From: Caldimonas thermodepolymerans
GTDB lineage: Bacteria; Pseudomonadota; Gammaproteobacteria; Burkholderiales; Burkholderiaceae_C
DNA length: 64,000 bases
Assembly: GCF_015476235.1 (NCBI RefSeq)
Contig: NZ_CP064338.1
Coordinates: 3,100,001 to 3,164,000 of the forward strand
Reading direction: 5' to 3'
The translations under genes and the position numbers were made by a program. Shown here piece by piece: positions 28,736 to 37,204 of the stretch (positions are counted from its first letter, which is position 1; every line of letters starts with the position of its first letter). Under the pieces are notes generated by a model that did no database searches, was not told where the DNA came from, and saw only the letters and a program-made list of their open reading frames with translations.

Positions 28736-31700
28736 TCACGTACCCCAGGCGCCACGAATTCGCTTACCGTTGTCGCCGACGATAGCGATGACTGCGCGCT
28801 GGAACGCGCTCTCTTTCGCGAGAGCGTCAGCGACTTGCCCAGCCGCAATGGTCACCGTCGGCGAGACTTCGATATTCGCATTCACGGCCGAAGCTTGCGT
28901 AGTCAAAGCCCCCGCGAGCCCTTGGCCGCCCCCTACCAAGCCGCCGGTGGCAAACGCAGGTAGCTTGCCGTAAGTATTCATGAAGTTGAGTCTGTCGAGC
29001 CCCAGCGCGCGCACTGCAGACGCGCGCAGCACGTACTCACCGTTCGACAGCCGCGCAAGAATGCTGTCGCTCGTCCCGGTGCCGGGACCGCGAACCGCAC
29101 CACCCTCGGCGAACCCGAACATCGACAATCCCGCAGAGAGCAGACCGCCCAGCCCCCCGCCGGACCCCCCAAAACCGCTCATCAAGTTGCCTACAAGCTG
29201 GCTCAGCGCGAGTTCAGACAGCTTGCTCAGGACGCTGCTGATGACACTCTTCAGCACATCGCCGAACGACTTGGCACCCGAAATGAGGTCTTGAAAGCCC
29301 TGCTTGATGGAGCCAAAGAACGACTCATTGATGCTCACTGCGACAGAGTCGAGCGTGCCGGCAAGTTCGCGATATCGCTGCTCGAGTTCGATAGCTTGTG
29401 CGATAAGGGCCGGGTCCCCGCTCGCAATGGCCAGTTCCTTAGCAGCGCGCACAGACTCCTCAAGCGCAGCAGCTGACGCGAGGCGCGCATCGCGGATAGC
29501 GCGCTCGCCGTCCAGCTGCGTTCGAAGTCCTGCCTCAACTTCGCGGTTAATGCTGTCTTCCTGGGCAGTAAGACTGCTCTGCACAAGCCCCGCCTGCTTA
29601 CTGACGTCATCAAAACGCAGTCTGTTTGCGCTCAGCGCAGCTTGCTCACGTACCAGCGCCTCAAGTTCAGCGTTGCCGGCAACACGACGGTCCTGCAGCA
29701 AGCGCTCAGTCTCTTTGCCCAGCCGCAGAAGCGCAGCTTCGAGCGTCTGGCCCTTCGCGTCAAGAATATTCGCGCGTATGTCAACTCTAAGGTCCGCGAC
29801 GTCGCGCTCAAACTTCCAGACATCTAGCTTCAGCTTGGCGTCAATGAGTACTGACTTCTGGCTCAGCGCGAAGAGTTCAGCTTCAGCCTTGGCGATGTCC
29901 GCTTGCAGCCGCTTCACACCCGTGTCGTCAGTCTCGTGCGCGAGTTCAGCGCGCAGCTGCGCGAGATGCTGTCGCTGAGCAGACATCTCATCATCGAGCG
30001 AAGACTTCTCCAGCTTCGCCTTATCATCAAGGTACGCGCGATAGGTAATCAAGTGCTGCTCGAGACGCGCGTCGAGCGCTTGCGACTCGATTTCGCGCAC
30101 AGCTTGAGCGCGCTTGACAGCAGCTTCAGTCTCTGCGCGCAGCAAGTCTTGCAGCGCTTTGCGAGCGCGGCGTGCATCGTCCGCGGGCTTGTCCTTTGTC
30201 TCTTTTGCCGGGGCCTTCAGTGGCGTCGAAGTGCCAACGCTGACGCCCGCCATGAAATCGCGGCCCGCCTGCTCGGGGTCGTACGCGTCAGCGTAGCTGG
30301 TGTCCGGAGCGCGACGCTTCTCGCGCGCTTTGAAGAACTCATCCAGGGCGCGCGGGGCGCTCTTCAGCGCCTCGAGGTCCTTGCGAAGCTTCTCTGGGTC
30401 GGGCAGCGCGTTGGCAGCATCAAGCACAACCTGATTGACGCTGTGCCCAATGCCCGGTATTTCGCGCATGAAGCGCGACAGCAAGCGCAGCGCTTCTTGG
30501 AGCGGCTCAACCAACCAGTCAGCCAGGGCTACGCCAACTTCACCGACGGCTATGCGCAAGCGCGTGAACGTGTCGTAGATGGCAGCGACGACGATAGAGA
30601 TAGCGTCCATCGCGGCTTCGATGAAGCCAGACTTGACGAGCAAGTCACCCGCACCGGCTACTAGCTTAGCGACGACGCCCGCCAAGTCGAGCACAAGCTT
30701 GACGACGTTACCAACCGCTGTAGCGATAGCCTCGACAGTCGACCGGTTCTCAGACAGCCAAGCGCTGAATTCTTTGACCAGGTCGAGCACACCTGAGATA
30801 GCTGACGAAAGGGCCTTGCCGAGCGCATCGAACGCTGTCGCAGCCATGCTCTCGATGCCCTTGAACTCGTGCGCAAGGTCGAGAGAGTCGCCATCAAAGA
30901 TGCCGTCCAAGGCACTCTGCAGGGACTTCTTGACCCCCTCAAAAGCGCCCTTCGTCATCTTACCCAGAACGGCATCGAAGCCTTCGCTCAAGTTCGAGAG
31001 CGTAGCTGTCCACGTAGCCGAGGTTTCGGGGCTCATCTCCCGGAAGGTCTCGAGCCGCTTGCCGAGTTCTTCAGCGAGCGTCCCAGCTTCGCGCCACGCT
31101 TTCAGGTTCTCAGATGTGACGCCTGATGCTTCAAGAGCCTTACCGACCGTAGAATCTGCGGTGATTTGTGCGGAGATGATGGAGCGAACTTCTTGATTGA
31201 GTTGTTCCATCGGCACGCCTAGAGCCGCGGCGGCTTGGGTGATGCGGAGCATGAGTTCCATGCTCTCATCGAGCGTCAAGCCCGCGCTTGAGCCTGCACC
31301 GATGGCTTGCGTGTAAGCAGCGCTCAACTGCTCGAAAGTCGCAGACGTCTGCAGACCGAGCAAACGCAGCTTCTGCATCTGCTTCTCTGCTAGCTGCCCC
31401 GCAATCGCCAGCTTCTCGGGCCCGGTCGCGAGAGTCCCAGCTGCGTCGCGAACTTCTGTCAGCGACGCAATGAGCGACTTGATGCCGAGAGTTGCAGTCT
31501 CGACGCCAGCGTTGACTTCAAAGCCCTTCTTGAGCGCAGCGCCGGCCGCTGCCGCGGCAGCGGAGACAGCAGCGAGCACCGCGACAAGCGCTCCAGCTGC
31601 GGTAGTAGCGCCGCGTATGCCCTGGGCCATTCCCCCGAAATCAGGGCCCGAGCCCGCGGCGGCCGGCTTGACAGCGGAGAGACTGTTGAAGCCGTCAAGC

Positions 31701-31768
31701 AGCTGCTTGATAGCTTGCTGCGCTTGCGCGGTGTCGACTGTGACTGTTAGAGAAGCTTTGTCTGCCAT
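28736..31768 (-). CDS. Tail tape measure protein
   Basis: A 1010-residue tail-length ruler and DNA-ejection protein. The N-terminus SLTVTVDTAQAQQAIKQLLDGFNSL is followed by a hydrophobic segment TTAAGALVAVLAAVSAAAAAAGAALKKGF. Long alpha-helical, coiled-coil stretches run through residues 100-800. The C-terminal region FFGSIKQGFQDLISGAKSFGDVLKSVISSVL and the Gly-rich end (GGSGGGLGGLLSAGLSMFGFAEGG) are typical of lambda gpH-like proteins. Its ATG overlaps the GT stop (TAATG). Confidence 0.95.
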   Translation of the reverse strand: MADKASLTVTVDTAQAQQAIKQLLDGFNSLSAVKPAAAGSGPDFGGMAQGIRGATTAAGALVAVLAAVSAAAAAAGAALKKGFEVNAGVETATLGIKSLIASLTEVRDAAGTLATGPEKLAIAGQLAEKQMQKLRLLGLQTSATFEQLSAAYTQAIGAGSSAGLTLDESMELMLRITQAAAALGVPMEQLNQEVRSIISAQITADSTVGKALEASGVTSENLKAWREAGTLAEELGKRLETFREMSPETSATWTATLSNLSEGFDAVLGKMTKGAFEGVKKSLQSALDGIFDGDSLDLAHEFKGIESMAATAFDALGKALSSAISGVLDLVKEFSAWLSENRSTVEAIATAVGNVVKLVLDLAGVVAKLVAGAGDLLVKSGFIEAAMDAISIVVAAIYDTFTRLRIAVGEVGVALADWLVEPLQEALRLLSRFMREIPGIGHSVNQVVLDAANALPDPEKLRKDLEALKSAPRALDEFFKAREKRRAPDTSYADAYDPEQAGRDFMAGVSVGTSTPLKAPAKETKDKPADDARRARKALQDLLRAETEAAVKRAQAVREIESQALDARLEQHLITYRAYLDDKAKLEKSSLDDEMSAQRQHLAQLRAELAHETDDTGVKRLQADIAKAEAELFALSQKSVLIDAKLKLDVWKFERDVADLRVDIRANILDAKGQTLEAALLRLGKETERLLQDRRVAGNAELEALVREQAALSANRLRFDDVSKQAGLVQSSLTAQEDSINREVEAGLRTQLDGERAIRDARLASAAALEESVRAAKELAIASGDPALIAQAIELEQRYRELAGTLDSVAVSINESFFGSIKQGFQDLISGAKSFGDVLKSVISSVLSKLSELALSQLVGNLMSGFGGSGGGLGGLLSAGLSMFGFAEGGAVRGPGTGTSDSILARLSNGEYVLRASAVRALGLDRLNFMNTYGKLPAFATGGLVGGGQGLAGALTTQASAVNANIEVSPTVTIAAGQVADALAKESAFQRAVIAIVGDNGKRIRGAWGT

Positions 31769-32435
31769 TAGAGGGGAATCGCGTCCGGGGTTTGTCTAGT
31801 CGTGTAGCTAGCCCACTTGTCAGACAGCGCTCCGCTAGCGTCTGCGAGTGCGCGCTTGTAGTGTTCCGCCGCGCGTCCAGCCTCGCCACCAAATGCGCTG
31901 GCTATAGCCGCCTGCATGTCGCTCAACGCGCTAAGGCGACGCTCCGCTTCGTCGCGGAGATGCTGCTCATAGAGACTGGCTAAGATGCGTGGAGGGAGCG
32001 CTTCGACGTCTTGAAGCGCCAGGACGCGCCTTGATACCAGGCGCGTCGCGACGTCGTCGATGCTTAGTTGCTCTCCGAGCCCGCCGCTGCTGCTCCCAGC
32101 TTGCTCAGCGCGGGCATCAGCTTTTTTGCGAACGACTCTTTGTTGACGGCGATGACAGCGGAGAGAAGTCCAACACCCTCGTCGACGCTAAGAGTGTCGA
32201 GCCAGCTTCGGGGCTTGCCAGCGGCGAGTGCTAGGATAGCCATCACGTCTTCGCCGCCCTGAGCGATTAGTTGCGGCAAGTTGATTTCGCCGGATGGGCC
32301 GATGCTCGCGTTCGAGAAGACGGCGGCCAGGTGCTTAGCGACGGTCGGTATTTGGCCGAAGCCAAACTCACGTACGGTGATAGATTCGCCACCCACTTCG
32401 ACAGTGGCGGTCAGGGGCAATAGCTTCGAAGTCAT
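31768..32435 (-). CDS. Tail assembly chaperone GT, produced by -1 ribosomal frameshift
   Basis: Extended form of the G chaperone. At the slippery heptamer A_AAA_AAG (32121-32127, the same as in E. coli dnaX) a -1 shift changes ...FAKK|LMPA to ...KK|ADARAEQAGSSSGG and opens a 120-residue extension. The extension contains ATRLVSRRVLALQDVEALPP and LYEQHLRDEAERRLSALSD, and ends TRQTPDAIPL. The shifted frame has no stop until 31768-31770, which overlaps the tape-measure ATG. This reproduces the lambda gpG/gpGT arrangement between tail tube and tape measure. The T part has no start codon or ribosome-binding site of its own. Confidence 0.85.
32064..32435 (-). CDS. Tail assembly chaperone G
   Basis: Zero-frame product of 123 residues beginning MTSKLLPLTATVEVGGESITVREFGFGQIP, ending KLGAAAAGSESN. 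In lambda the equivalent gpG coats the tape measure during tail assembly. ATG at 32435 is preferred; another in-frame ATG at 32453 lies in the foot of the upstream terminator. It lies directly downstream of the tail tube gene and its terminator, so expression needs read-through or a promoter not seen. Confidence 0.85.
   Translation of the reverse strand: MTSKLLPLTATVEVGGESITVREFGFGQIPTVAKHLAAVFSNASIGPSGEINLPQLIAQGGEDVMAILALAAGKPRSWLDTLSVDEGVGLLSAVIAVNKESFAKKLMPALSKLGAAAAGSESN
32121..32127 (-). other. Programmed -1 frameshift heptamer A_AAA_AAG
   Basis: Minus strand GCA-AAA-AAG in the G frame, giving the canonical X_XXY_YYZ slip site. The -1 frame is open for 120 codons downstream, and the zero frame for 19 codons. 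Confidence 0.85.
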
Positions 32436-32456
32436 CGTGTGTGGTCCGTACATATG

Positions 32457-32489
32457 AAAAAACGGGGCAGCCCTTCATGGGCTACCCCG
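32457..32489 (-). terminator. Terminator after the tail tube gene
   Basis: Minus strand CGGGGTAGCCC / GGGCTGCCCCG imperfect 11-bp stem with a five-base loop and six Ts. Such an attenuator after the tube gene lets the abundant tube protein be made in excess over downstream tail genes. Confidence 0.88.
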
Positions 32490-32520
32490 TATAGGGACCA
32501 GCTGTGGGCCGAATGCGGCC

Positions 32521-33222
32521 TTACTTGCTGTCGTACACGACGGCGAAGCGACCCAGGGGGCCTTCAGGCAGCGTCTCGTCCAGGAGCACCGGACCCTCAA
32601 GCACGGGCGCAGCGAACTCATTCGAGATGAGTTCAAACGCCGAAGCGGGGTTGGGCTTCCATCGGTGGATGACGATGGTCTTTCCCGTTCGCTCAGACAC
32701 ATAAGTCACTTCGTACTCATCGCCATCGGTCGTAAACACGCCCAGCGCCTGGGCCTCGCCGGCATCGTACGTGCCAGCAGCAGACGCCGCGATGTCCTTC
32801 AGCGCGACGACGACGCCCCCCGCTGCGAGCACCTTGAAGTCTTCCCCCTCAGTGAGGTCTTCGATTTCAACGTCGGAGACGTTGACGTGTGGCAGCTTGA
32901 ACATCTCGCCATCCTTCAGCGCGGGCAGCGTGAAGGTCTGAGCAGTGGCCTCAGCTTGCGCCTGCACAGTACCGTACAGATACATTGCGAGGTTGCGCGC
33001 CTCAAGGTTGTTACCCGTGATTGACAGGGTCGCGGACTTGCTCACTTCTTCTACAGCCAGGTCACCGGACTCATTGCCGCTCGAGCGAAGCGTCACAGTC
33101 TCGCGAGTCATGCTGAACGTCGCGGCAGCGGCATTTCCGAAGTAAAACGGCTTCGCAGTGGGGTCAGAGCGCTTGCGAATGAAGAAGTCGCCCTTCAAAG
33201 AGTAGTACTGTGGTTTGGACAT
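32521..33222 (-). CDS. Major tail tube protein
   Basis: A 233-residue structural protein starting MSKPQYYSLKGDFFIRKRSDP. The pattern of a beta-rich N-terminal tube domain (ATFSMTRETVTLRSSG, ESATLSITGNN-like) followed by a beta-sandwich (YEVTYVSERTGKTIVIHRWKPNPASAFELI) is typical of siphophage tube proteins. Its position between the tail terminator and the G/GT chaperones, and the strong terminator behind it, support the call. Confidence 0.82.
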   Translation of the reverse strand: MSKPQYYSLKGDFFIRKRSDPTAKPFYFGNAAAATFSMTRETVTLRSSGNESGDLAVEEVSKSATLSITGNNLEARNLAMYLYGTVQAQAEATAQTFTLPALKDGEMFKLPHVNVSDVEIEDLTEGEDFKVLAAGGVVVALKDIAASAAGTYDAGEAQALGVFTTDGDEYEVTYVSERTGKTIVIHRWKPNPASAFELISNEFAAPVLEGPVLLDETLPEGPLGRFAVVYDSK

Positions 33223-33277
33223 TGCTTACCTTGCAAGGTTGTTAACAGAGAGCACAGTTCCGGAGTGCTTGTCTTGT

Positions 33278-33706
33278 TTAGCGACCACCGCGGGTGTAAA
33301 GCGTCGTGTCAACAGAGAACAGCAGCGCGTACTCGCGCAAGGTCCCGCCGTCGTAACTCTCAGGGTCGGTACCCTGAAGTTCTAGGCTTCCGAACCCATC
33401 CCCTGGGCACCAGCCGTGCAGCGCCTGCACAATGGACATGAGCAACTGCCCTTCCTCAACGCTTCGCTCTTTCGCCCCATGACCACGAATGAACAAAGAC
33501 ACACTCCAGCGGCTCTCGAGCAGCACTGCGAAGTCGTTGCTGTCTTTCCTGCTGTCGCCCTGGAAAGCCACCACGGCGGTTGGCTCCACGGTGTTGAAGA
33601 GAGTCTTGTCATCAGCGTCGGTGACGCTTATGACAGCGAGGCTAGGGATAGTTCGCAGGCGCTCAAGCAGTAGTGGTTCGAGCGCGAAGTACGTATCAGT
33701 CTGCAT
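33278..33706 (-). CDS. Tail terminator / Gp37-like protein
   Basis: A 142-residue protein beginning MQTDTYFALEPLLLERLRTIP. In phages the terminator protein ends tail-tube polymerisation and joins the head. The N-terminal helix and the AVVAFQGDSRKD / SVSLFIRG strands fit that small alpha/beta fold. Gene order (gpG-like, this gene, tail tube) is the standard one. The assignment rests mainly on size and position. Confidence 0.65.
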   Translation of the reverse strand: MQTDTYFALEPLLLERLRTIPSLAVISVTDADDKTLFNTVEPTAVVAFQGDSRKDSNDFAVLLESRWSVSLFIRGHGAKERSVEEGQLLMSIVQALHGWCPGDGFGSLELQGTDPESYDGGTLREYALLFSVDTTLYTRGGR

Positions 33707-33709
33707 TTG

Positions 33710-34183
33710 TCAGTCCTTAGCTGCCTTGCGCAGCTGGTAGCGCAGCGCGTTGAGTACATAGTTTTCGTCCGACTTAGCCAGGCCGCGCCGGGTGCCGAGG
33801 CGCGAGAAGAGAAAGGCGCGCCGTGGGAGCCGTCCATGCTTACCGTCTGGCTGCTCGTGATACTTGCCGTAGTCAGTGCCGATAACCGCGCGCAAGTCTC
33901 TCCGGCCAGGTATGAAGCGCGTCTTGTCTCGCAGCTGACGGGTGTCGAGCATCAGCCTCCGCCGGGGGTGCTTGCGATTCGCGGCTGCCGTGCTTGGCGC
34001 CCAGGGTGCCCAGCGTCCGCCATCAGGGTCGCGCTTGAAAGCGAAGCGATACCAGACGCGCCGAGTCAACTCTTTCGCGGCGTTCTCGAGCGCTGGGCGC
34101 AAGTCAGTGAGAGCAGCGCGCAGCTTCTCCAGCCGCCGATTGACAGGCGCCAAATTAGCTTTGACTTTGAGACCGTTCGCCAT
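33710..34183 (-). CDS. Virion morphogenesis protein (Mu gpG-like)
   Basis: A 157-residue basic protein related to the phage virion morphogenesis / tail-completion family (PF05069-like). The segment RVWYRFAFKRDPDGGRWAPWAPSTAAANRK with RRLMLDTRQLRDKTRF and YGKYHEQPDG is the family hallmark (RFxxxxDPdGxxWxp...LxxTGxLr...YGxxHq). It connects head and tail. It is 12 bp from the DUF1320 gene and three bp from the terminator gene. Confidence 0.8.
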   Translation of the reverse strand: MANGLKVKANLAPVNRRLEKLRAALTDLRPALENAAKELTRRVWYRFAFKRDPDGGRWAPWAPSTAAANRKHPRRRLMLDTRQLRDKTRFIPGRRDLRAVIGTDYGKYHEQPDGKHGRLPRRAFLFSRLGTRRGLAKSDENYVLNALRYQLRKAAKD

Positions 34184-34195
34184 AGCAGCCTCCGC

Positions 34196-34621
34196 TTACC
34201 AGCTTTTCAGCTGGTCGCGCTGCATGCGCCGCTGGGCGCTCCCGCACTCAGCGACGTAGGCTAGGCCGCTCTCGTCCTCAGGCGTCGTCGGGTCATCAGC
34301 CGGCATCGGGAGCGCAAGCTTGCGAGCAGCGACTCCCGACAAGAACTTGATAGCGTCCTCCGCGCGGTCGCGCATCAGTTCAGACGCTGCATCGCGGAAG
34401 AGACGGTAGCGTGCCAAGTCTGCTGCGGCGGCCTGCACGACCTTGATAGCAGCTTCGCTTGGAGGCAGAGGGACCGCGGCGCCGACGTACGCGTCGATTT
34501 CCTGGTTGATGCCGTCCAGGAATGCTTCGAAGTCGACACCCGTTGTCGTGACGACTTTGGCGATGGAGGCTTCGCCGAAGGTCTCATACATGATTTCGGG
34601 GGTTAGGTACTGTGTCGGCAT
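34196..34621 (-). CDS. DUF1320 head-tail connector (Mu gp36-like)
   Basis: A 141-residue helical adaptor protein. The N-terminus MPTQYLTPEIMYETFGEASIAKVV and the following DGINQEIDAYVGAAVPLPPSEAA-like helix match DUF1320. The segment AAADLARYRLFRDAASELMRDRAEDAIKFL is also typical. In Mu-like phages this protein joins the portal to the tail. Located between the capsid and morphogenesis genes, as in Mu. Confidence 0.8.
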   Translation of the reverse strand: MPTQYLTPEIMYETFGEASIAKVVTTTGVDFEAFLDGINQEIDAYVGAAVPLPPSEAAIKVVQAAAADLARYRLFRDAASELMRDRAEDAIKFLSGVAARKLALPMPADDPTTPEDESGLAYVAECGSAQRRMQRDQLKSW

Positions 34622-34645
34622 TCAAAACCGTGCTCTTTGATGTGC

Positions 34646-34870
34646 TCAGATTCCGTGCGCGACGCCAAGCGCTTCCATCGCTCGCAGCGTCTCAAGGGCA
34701 GAGCAGTCTGTCGGTACGCCACACTCGCGGCACAGAGCGAGCAGGTTGCGCTTCATGCGTCTGCGCTCGCTGCGCTTGTGGCCAGATGCGATGAGCGTGC
34801 GCTCAACGTGCTCAGAGAACGTCTCAGTAGCGGCAGCAGCCTCAGCGGCGCTGGTAGGGCGAGTCTTCAT
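34646..34870 (-). CDS. Small hypothetical phage protein
   Basis: A 74-residue helical, basic protein (MKTRPTSAAEAAAATETFSEHVERTLIASGHKRSERRRMKRNLLALCRECGVPTDCSAL). Two Cys-rich spots (CRECGVPTDC) could bind a metal. No family recognised. It sits between the phage tRNA and the connector gene. Confidence 0.55.
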   Translation of the reverse strand: MKTRPTSAAEAAAATETFSEHVERTLIASGHKRSERRRMKRNLLALCRECGVPTDCSALETLRAMEALGVAHGI

Positions 34871-34897
34871 GTGCAGTCCCGGTGCGTTTGGTGGGGG

Positions 34898-34970
34898 GGG
34901 CGGGAGTGGGACTCGAACCCACGACCTCCAGGTAATGAGCCTGGCGCTCTACCAACTGCGCTATCCCGCT
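34898..34970 (-). tRNA. Second phage-encoded tRNA, anticodon CAU
   Basis: Minus strand: acceptor AGCGGGA with TCCCGCC (position 1-72 is A-C, a mismatch), TA at 8-9, D arm GCGC-AGTTGGTA-GAGC, perfect anticodon stem CCAGG/CCTGG, loop CTCATTA, T arm GTGGG-TTCGAGT-CCCAC. CCA is not encoded. T at position 37 is unusual. It lacks the three G-C pairs of initiators, so it is elongator-like. It sits in a gap between the capsid terminator and the 74-residue gene. Confidence 0.8.
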
Positions 34971-35008
34971 CTTTGTGTAGTCACTCACTGCGCACAGGCG
35001 TGAACATG

Positions 35009-35031
35009 AAAAAGCCCCGCCGCGGCGGGGC
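35009..35031 (-). terminator. Terminator after the capsid gene
   Basis: Minus strand self-complementary GCCCCGCCGCGGCGGGGC followed by five Ts, 33 bp past the capsid stop. Confidence 0.85.
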
Positions 35032-35063
35032 TGTGGATGGCCTCTTCTATGGCCTCTTAGCAG

Positions 35064-36047
35064 TTACTGCTGTTCGGGTGCTTCCTCTTCTTCTTCAGGG
35101 ACCTCGTTTTCAGGGCCCTCGATGAGCGGACCAAAGTATTGCGTCACAGTCAAGTTCAGTCGGCCCTTCCAGCGGTTCGACTTGCCCCCGGTAGTTCGGT
35201 CAGTCAGCAGCAGTTCTTCAGCTTCGTTGCGCAGTTCCGGGCCGCAGATGAGGTCGGTCGGAACGATACCCAAGGGCTGCCCCTTGTCGCCGACCATCTT
35301 TTCGAGCGCCGAGAATGCCTCTGCGAGATTCTGCGCGGTCAGCGGCTTGCGCGACATCACTGCAAACTGAGGCAGCGTGTAGCCGACCGCGTCGCGCTTG
35401 TCAGCACCGAACTCGAAGTTGTTTGTGCGGAACACAGTCTCGTCATCCAGCGCAGTCTTCGACACAAGATGCGCAGCGCGACGCTCCTGGTAGATGACGG
35501 GCTTGATGGGTCGACCGAGAGCGGCAACCACCCACTTCGGACCGTAGTCTTCTTCGCTGGCCGGGGTCAGTAGGTTCGAGAAAGTGGGGGTGCCGTCGGC
35601 CGGCGTGCCATCTTGCTTGAACTTCAGAGGATGGTCCTTCGCGAAGAAGGCCTTCCCGTCAAAGCACAGGTTCACGTCGCCGCTGTAGTAAGCGGACATG
35701 ACTTGCTGCCCCGGGTGATTCGCGGCAGACAGACCCATATCCTCGATGAGCGGGGTGAAGATGCCAACCTCGTCATCTTCGATGCTCTCGCGCGGCACAA
35801 CTTGAGTCATTTCCCAAGTTTGGTTCGGGATGACGTAGCCAAGGCGGGCAACGGTCTGCGCGACGCGGTCGCCGACCCACTTGCGGAAGATTGTCGACTG
35901 GCCGAGCCAGGCATAAGTGTTAGTAGACGAAGTCGACTGCACCTTGGTCGCGTACTTCTGTACGTCGAGCGATGGCGAGCGCAGCGAGTTCTTGAAGATG
36001 CCCTGGTAGGTTGTAAAAAGGGCACGGACTTTTTCTGGCAGATTCAT
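35064..36047 (-). CDS. Major capsid protein (Mu gpT-like)
   Basis: A 327-residue head subunit. The segments TSSTNTYAWLGQSTIFRKWVGDR, YVIPNQTWEMTQVVPRESIEDDEVGIFTPLIEDMG and the region around CFDGKAFFAKDHPL are characteristic of the Mu gpT family (PF10124-like). LICGPELRNEAEELL near residue 270 also fits. The C-terminus ends with an acidic tail (EVPEEEEEAPEQQ). Preceded by the protease/scaffold gene and followed by a strong terminator, consistent with high expression. Confidence 0.93.
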   Translation of the reverse strand: MNLPEKVRALFTTYQGIFKNSLRSPSLDVQKYATKVQSTSSTNTYAWLGQSTIFRKWVGDRVAQTVARLGYVIPNQTWEMTQVVPRESIEDDEVGIFTPLIEDMGLSAANHPGQQVMSAYYSGDVNLCFDGKAFFAKDHPLKFKQDGTPADGTPTFSNLLTPASEEDYGPKWVVAALGRPIKPVIYQERRAAHLVSKTALDDETVFRTNNFEFGADKRDAVGYTLPQFAVMSRKPLTAQNLAEAFSALEKMVGDKGQPLGIVPTDLICGPELRNEAEELLLTDRTTGGKSNRWKGRLNLTVTQYFGPLIEGPENEVPEEEEEAPEQQ

Positions 36048-36082
36048 TGGTTAATCCCAGAGTTAGGTGAATGAGAAGGGGG

Positions 36083-36610
36083 TTACTCGGAGGCACCTGC
36101 GACGTACACGTCTTCAGAAACCCCCACAACCTTCGTGAGGTACTCTTTCACTGCGTCAGTCAGCGCTACATCTTGCGAACCCGCAGCAGGCGCTTGAGCA
36201 GTCTTGTCTGCCGACAGAACCGCCGGTGCAGCTTCCATCGCAGCGGTGAACGCAGCAACATCAGCGCGGGCAAACTTCAGCATTGCTTCGCGCTGGGCGG
36301 GGGTAATCTTGCAAGCAGCGATAGCCGCGTCGACCGCAGCAACAGCAGCCTGGTCGGCGGCGGCAGCTTTGAAAGCCTGTAGTTCAACTTTGAGCGCAGC
36401 GACTTCAGCTTGAGCAGCGCTCAGCGCCTGGCTGGTCTCGCCAGACTTTGCGGCGAACGCAGTAACGTCGTCGACGCCAGCGGCTGCAAACGCAGCAGCA
36501 GCTTCGTCAGCTTTCGTCTTCGCCGCAGTCAGCGCAGTGATTGCGTCAAGCACAGCCGCTTCGTCAGCGTCCGCGGCGAGACCGAGTTGGTCGAGAATTT
36601 TTGCGAGCAT
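36083..36610 (-). CDS. Scaffold protein from internal start (Mu gpZ-like)
   Basis: In-frame internal ATG at 36610 (MLAKILDQLGLAADADEAAV) has a strong AAGGAAG site five bases upstream. It would yield a 175-residue helical scaffold identical to the C-terminal part of the protease. Mu makes gpZ the same way from within I. Confidence 0.65.
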   Translation of the reverse strand: MLAKILDQLGLAADADEAAVLDAITALTAAKTKADEAAAAFAAAGVDDVTAFAAKSGETSQALSAAQAEVAALKVELQAFKAAAADQAAVAAVDAAIAACKITPAQREAMLKFARADVAAFTAAMEAAPAVLSADKTAQAPAAGSQDVALTDAVKEYLTKVVGVSEDVYVAGASE

Positions 36611-37204
36611 TTCTGCTTCCTTATCAGCAGTCTGTTGCGTCGTATAGGGAGCGCCTGCTTGCAAGTCGCTGTCGTCATCGCTGTTGTCAGCTGTAAATGC
36701 CTGCGGCATCTCAGTCGCGGGGTTGTTCGTGAGGGCAAGACTCTTGATGCGCGTGAAGACAAAGTGCGTCTCGTCAAGCCAGCGGCCGAGAGCGACGCCA
36801 GACGTGTAGCCGTAATGCTTCTTCGAGAGCGCCTCGACGCCGAGGTCTGTCAGTTCGAACCACCCATACAGTGGGCCATCTTCGAGGCCTGCGTCGCGTT
36901 CGCGTGCAGCAGTAGTCAGCGCGACGCTCCAGCCGCGCGCACGAGAGTCGACCCCATACCCCTCGGTGAGGTGGTCGACATCAAGAACTATGCGACGCCC
37001 CCGACGCTCGTAGTCAGCGATGAGCGCATCAGCGTCGTATGAGAACTCGATGCCGGCGCGCGAGTCCACAGGCCGGAATGGACTCGCCGGCAAGATTGGC
37101 AGCGCGTGCAGCGTGACTGTGTTGCCGTCAGCATCGGTGACAGTTTTGGTCGGCGCAGGCTTCAGGCCGACGCTGAACGCTTGCTTGAGTAACTTTTGGG
37201 GCAT
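36083..37204 (-). CDS. Head maturation protease with fused scaffold (Mu gpI-like)
   Basis: A 373-residue two-part protein. The N-terminal about 190 residues are the Mu-like protease domain: LHALPILPASPFRPVDSRAG, then IVLDVDHLTEGYG (catalytic His region) and GWFELTDLGVEALSKKHYGYTSGVAL with KSLALTNNPATEM. The C-terminal 175 residues are an Ala/Lys/Asp-rich helical scaffold that can also be made alone from an internal start (see 36083-36610). It sits directly upstream of the capsid gene, as in Mu. Confidence 0.88.
   Translation of the reverse strand: MPQKLLKQAFSVGLKPAPTKTVTDADGNTVTLHALPILPASPFRPVDSRAGIEFSYDADALIADYERRGRRIVLDVDHLTEGYGVDSRARGWSVALTTAARERDAGLEDGPLYGWFELTDLGVEALSKKHYGYTSGVALGRWLDETHFVFTRIKSLALTNNPATEMPQAFTADNSDDDSDLQAGAPYTTQQTADKEAEMLAKILDQLGLAADADEAAVLDAITALTAAKTKADEAAAAFAAAGVDDVTAFAAKSGETSQALSAAQAEVAALKVELQAFKAAAADQAAVAAVDAAIAACKITPAQREAMLKFARADVAAFTAAMEAAPAVLSADKTAQAPAAGSQDVALTDAVKEYLTKVVGVSEDVYVAGASE

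Noticed and set aside
34898-34970. Initiator tRNA-fMet
   Set aside because: The anticodon stem is CCAGG/CCTGG without the three consecutive G-C pairs of initiators, and the mismatch is A1-C72 rather than C1-A72.
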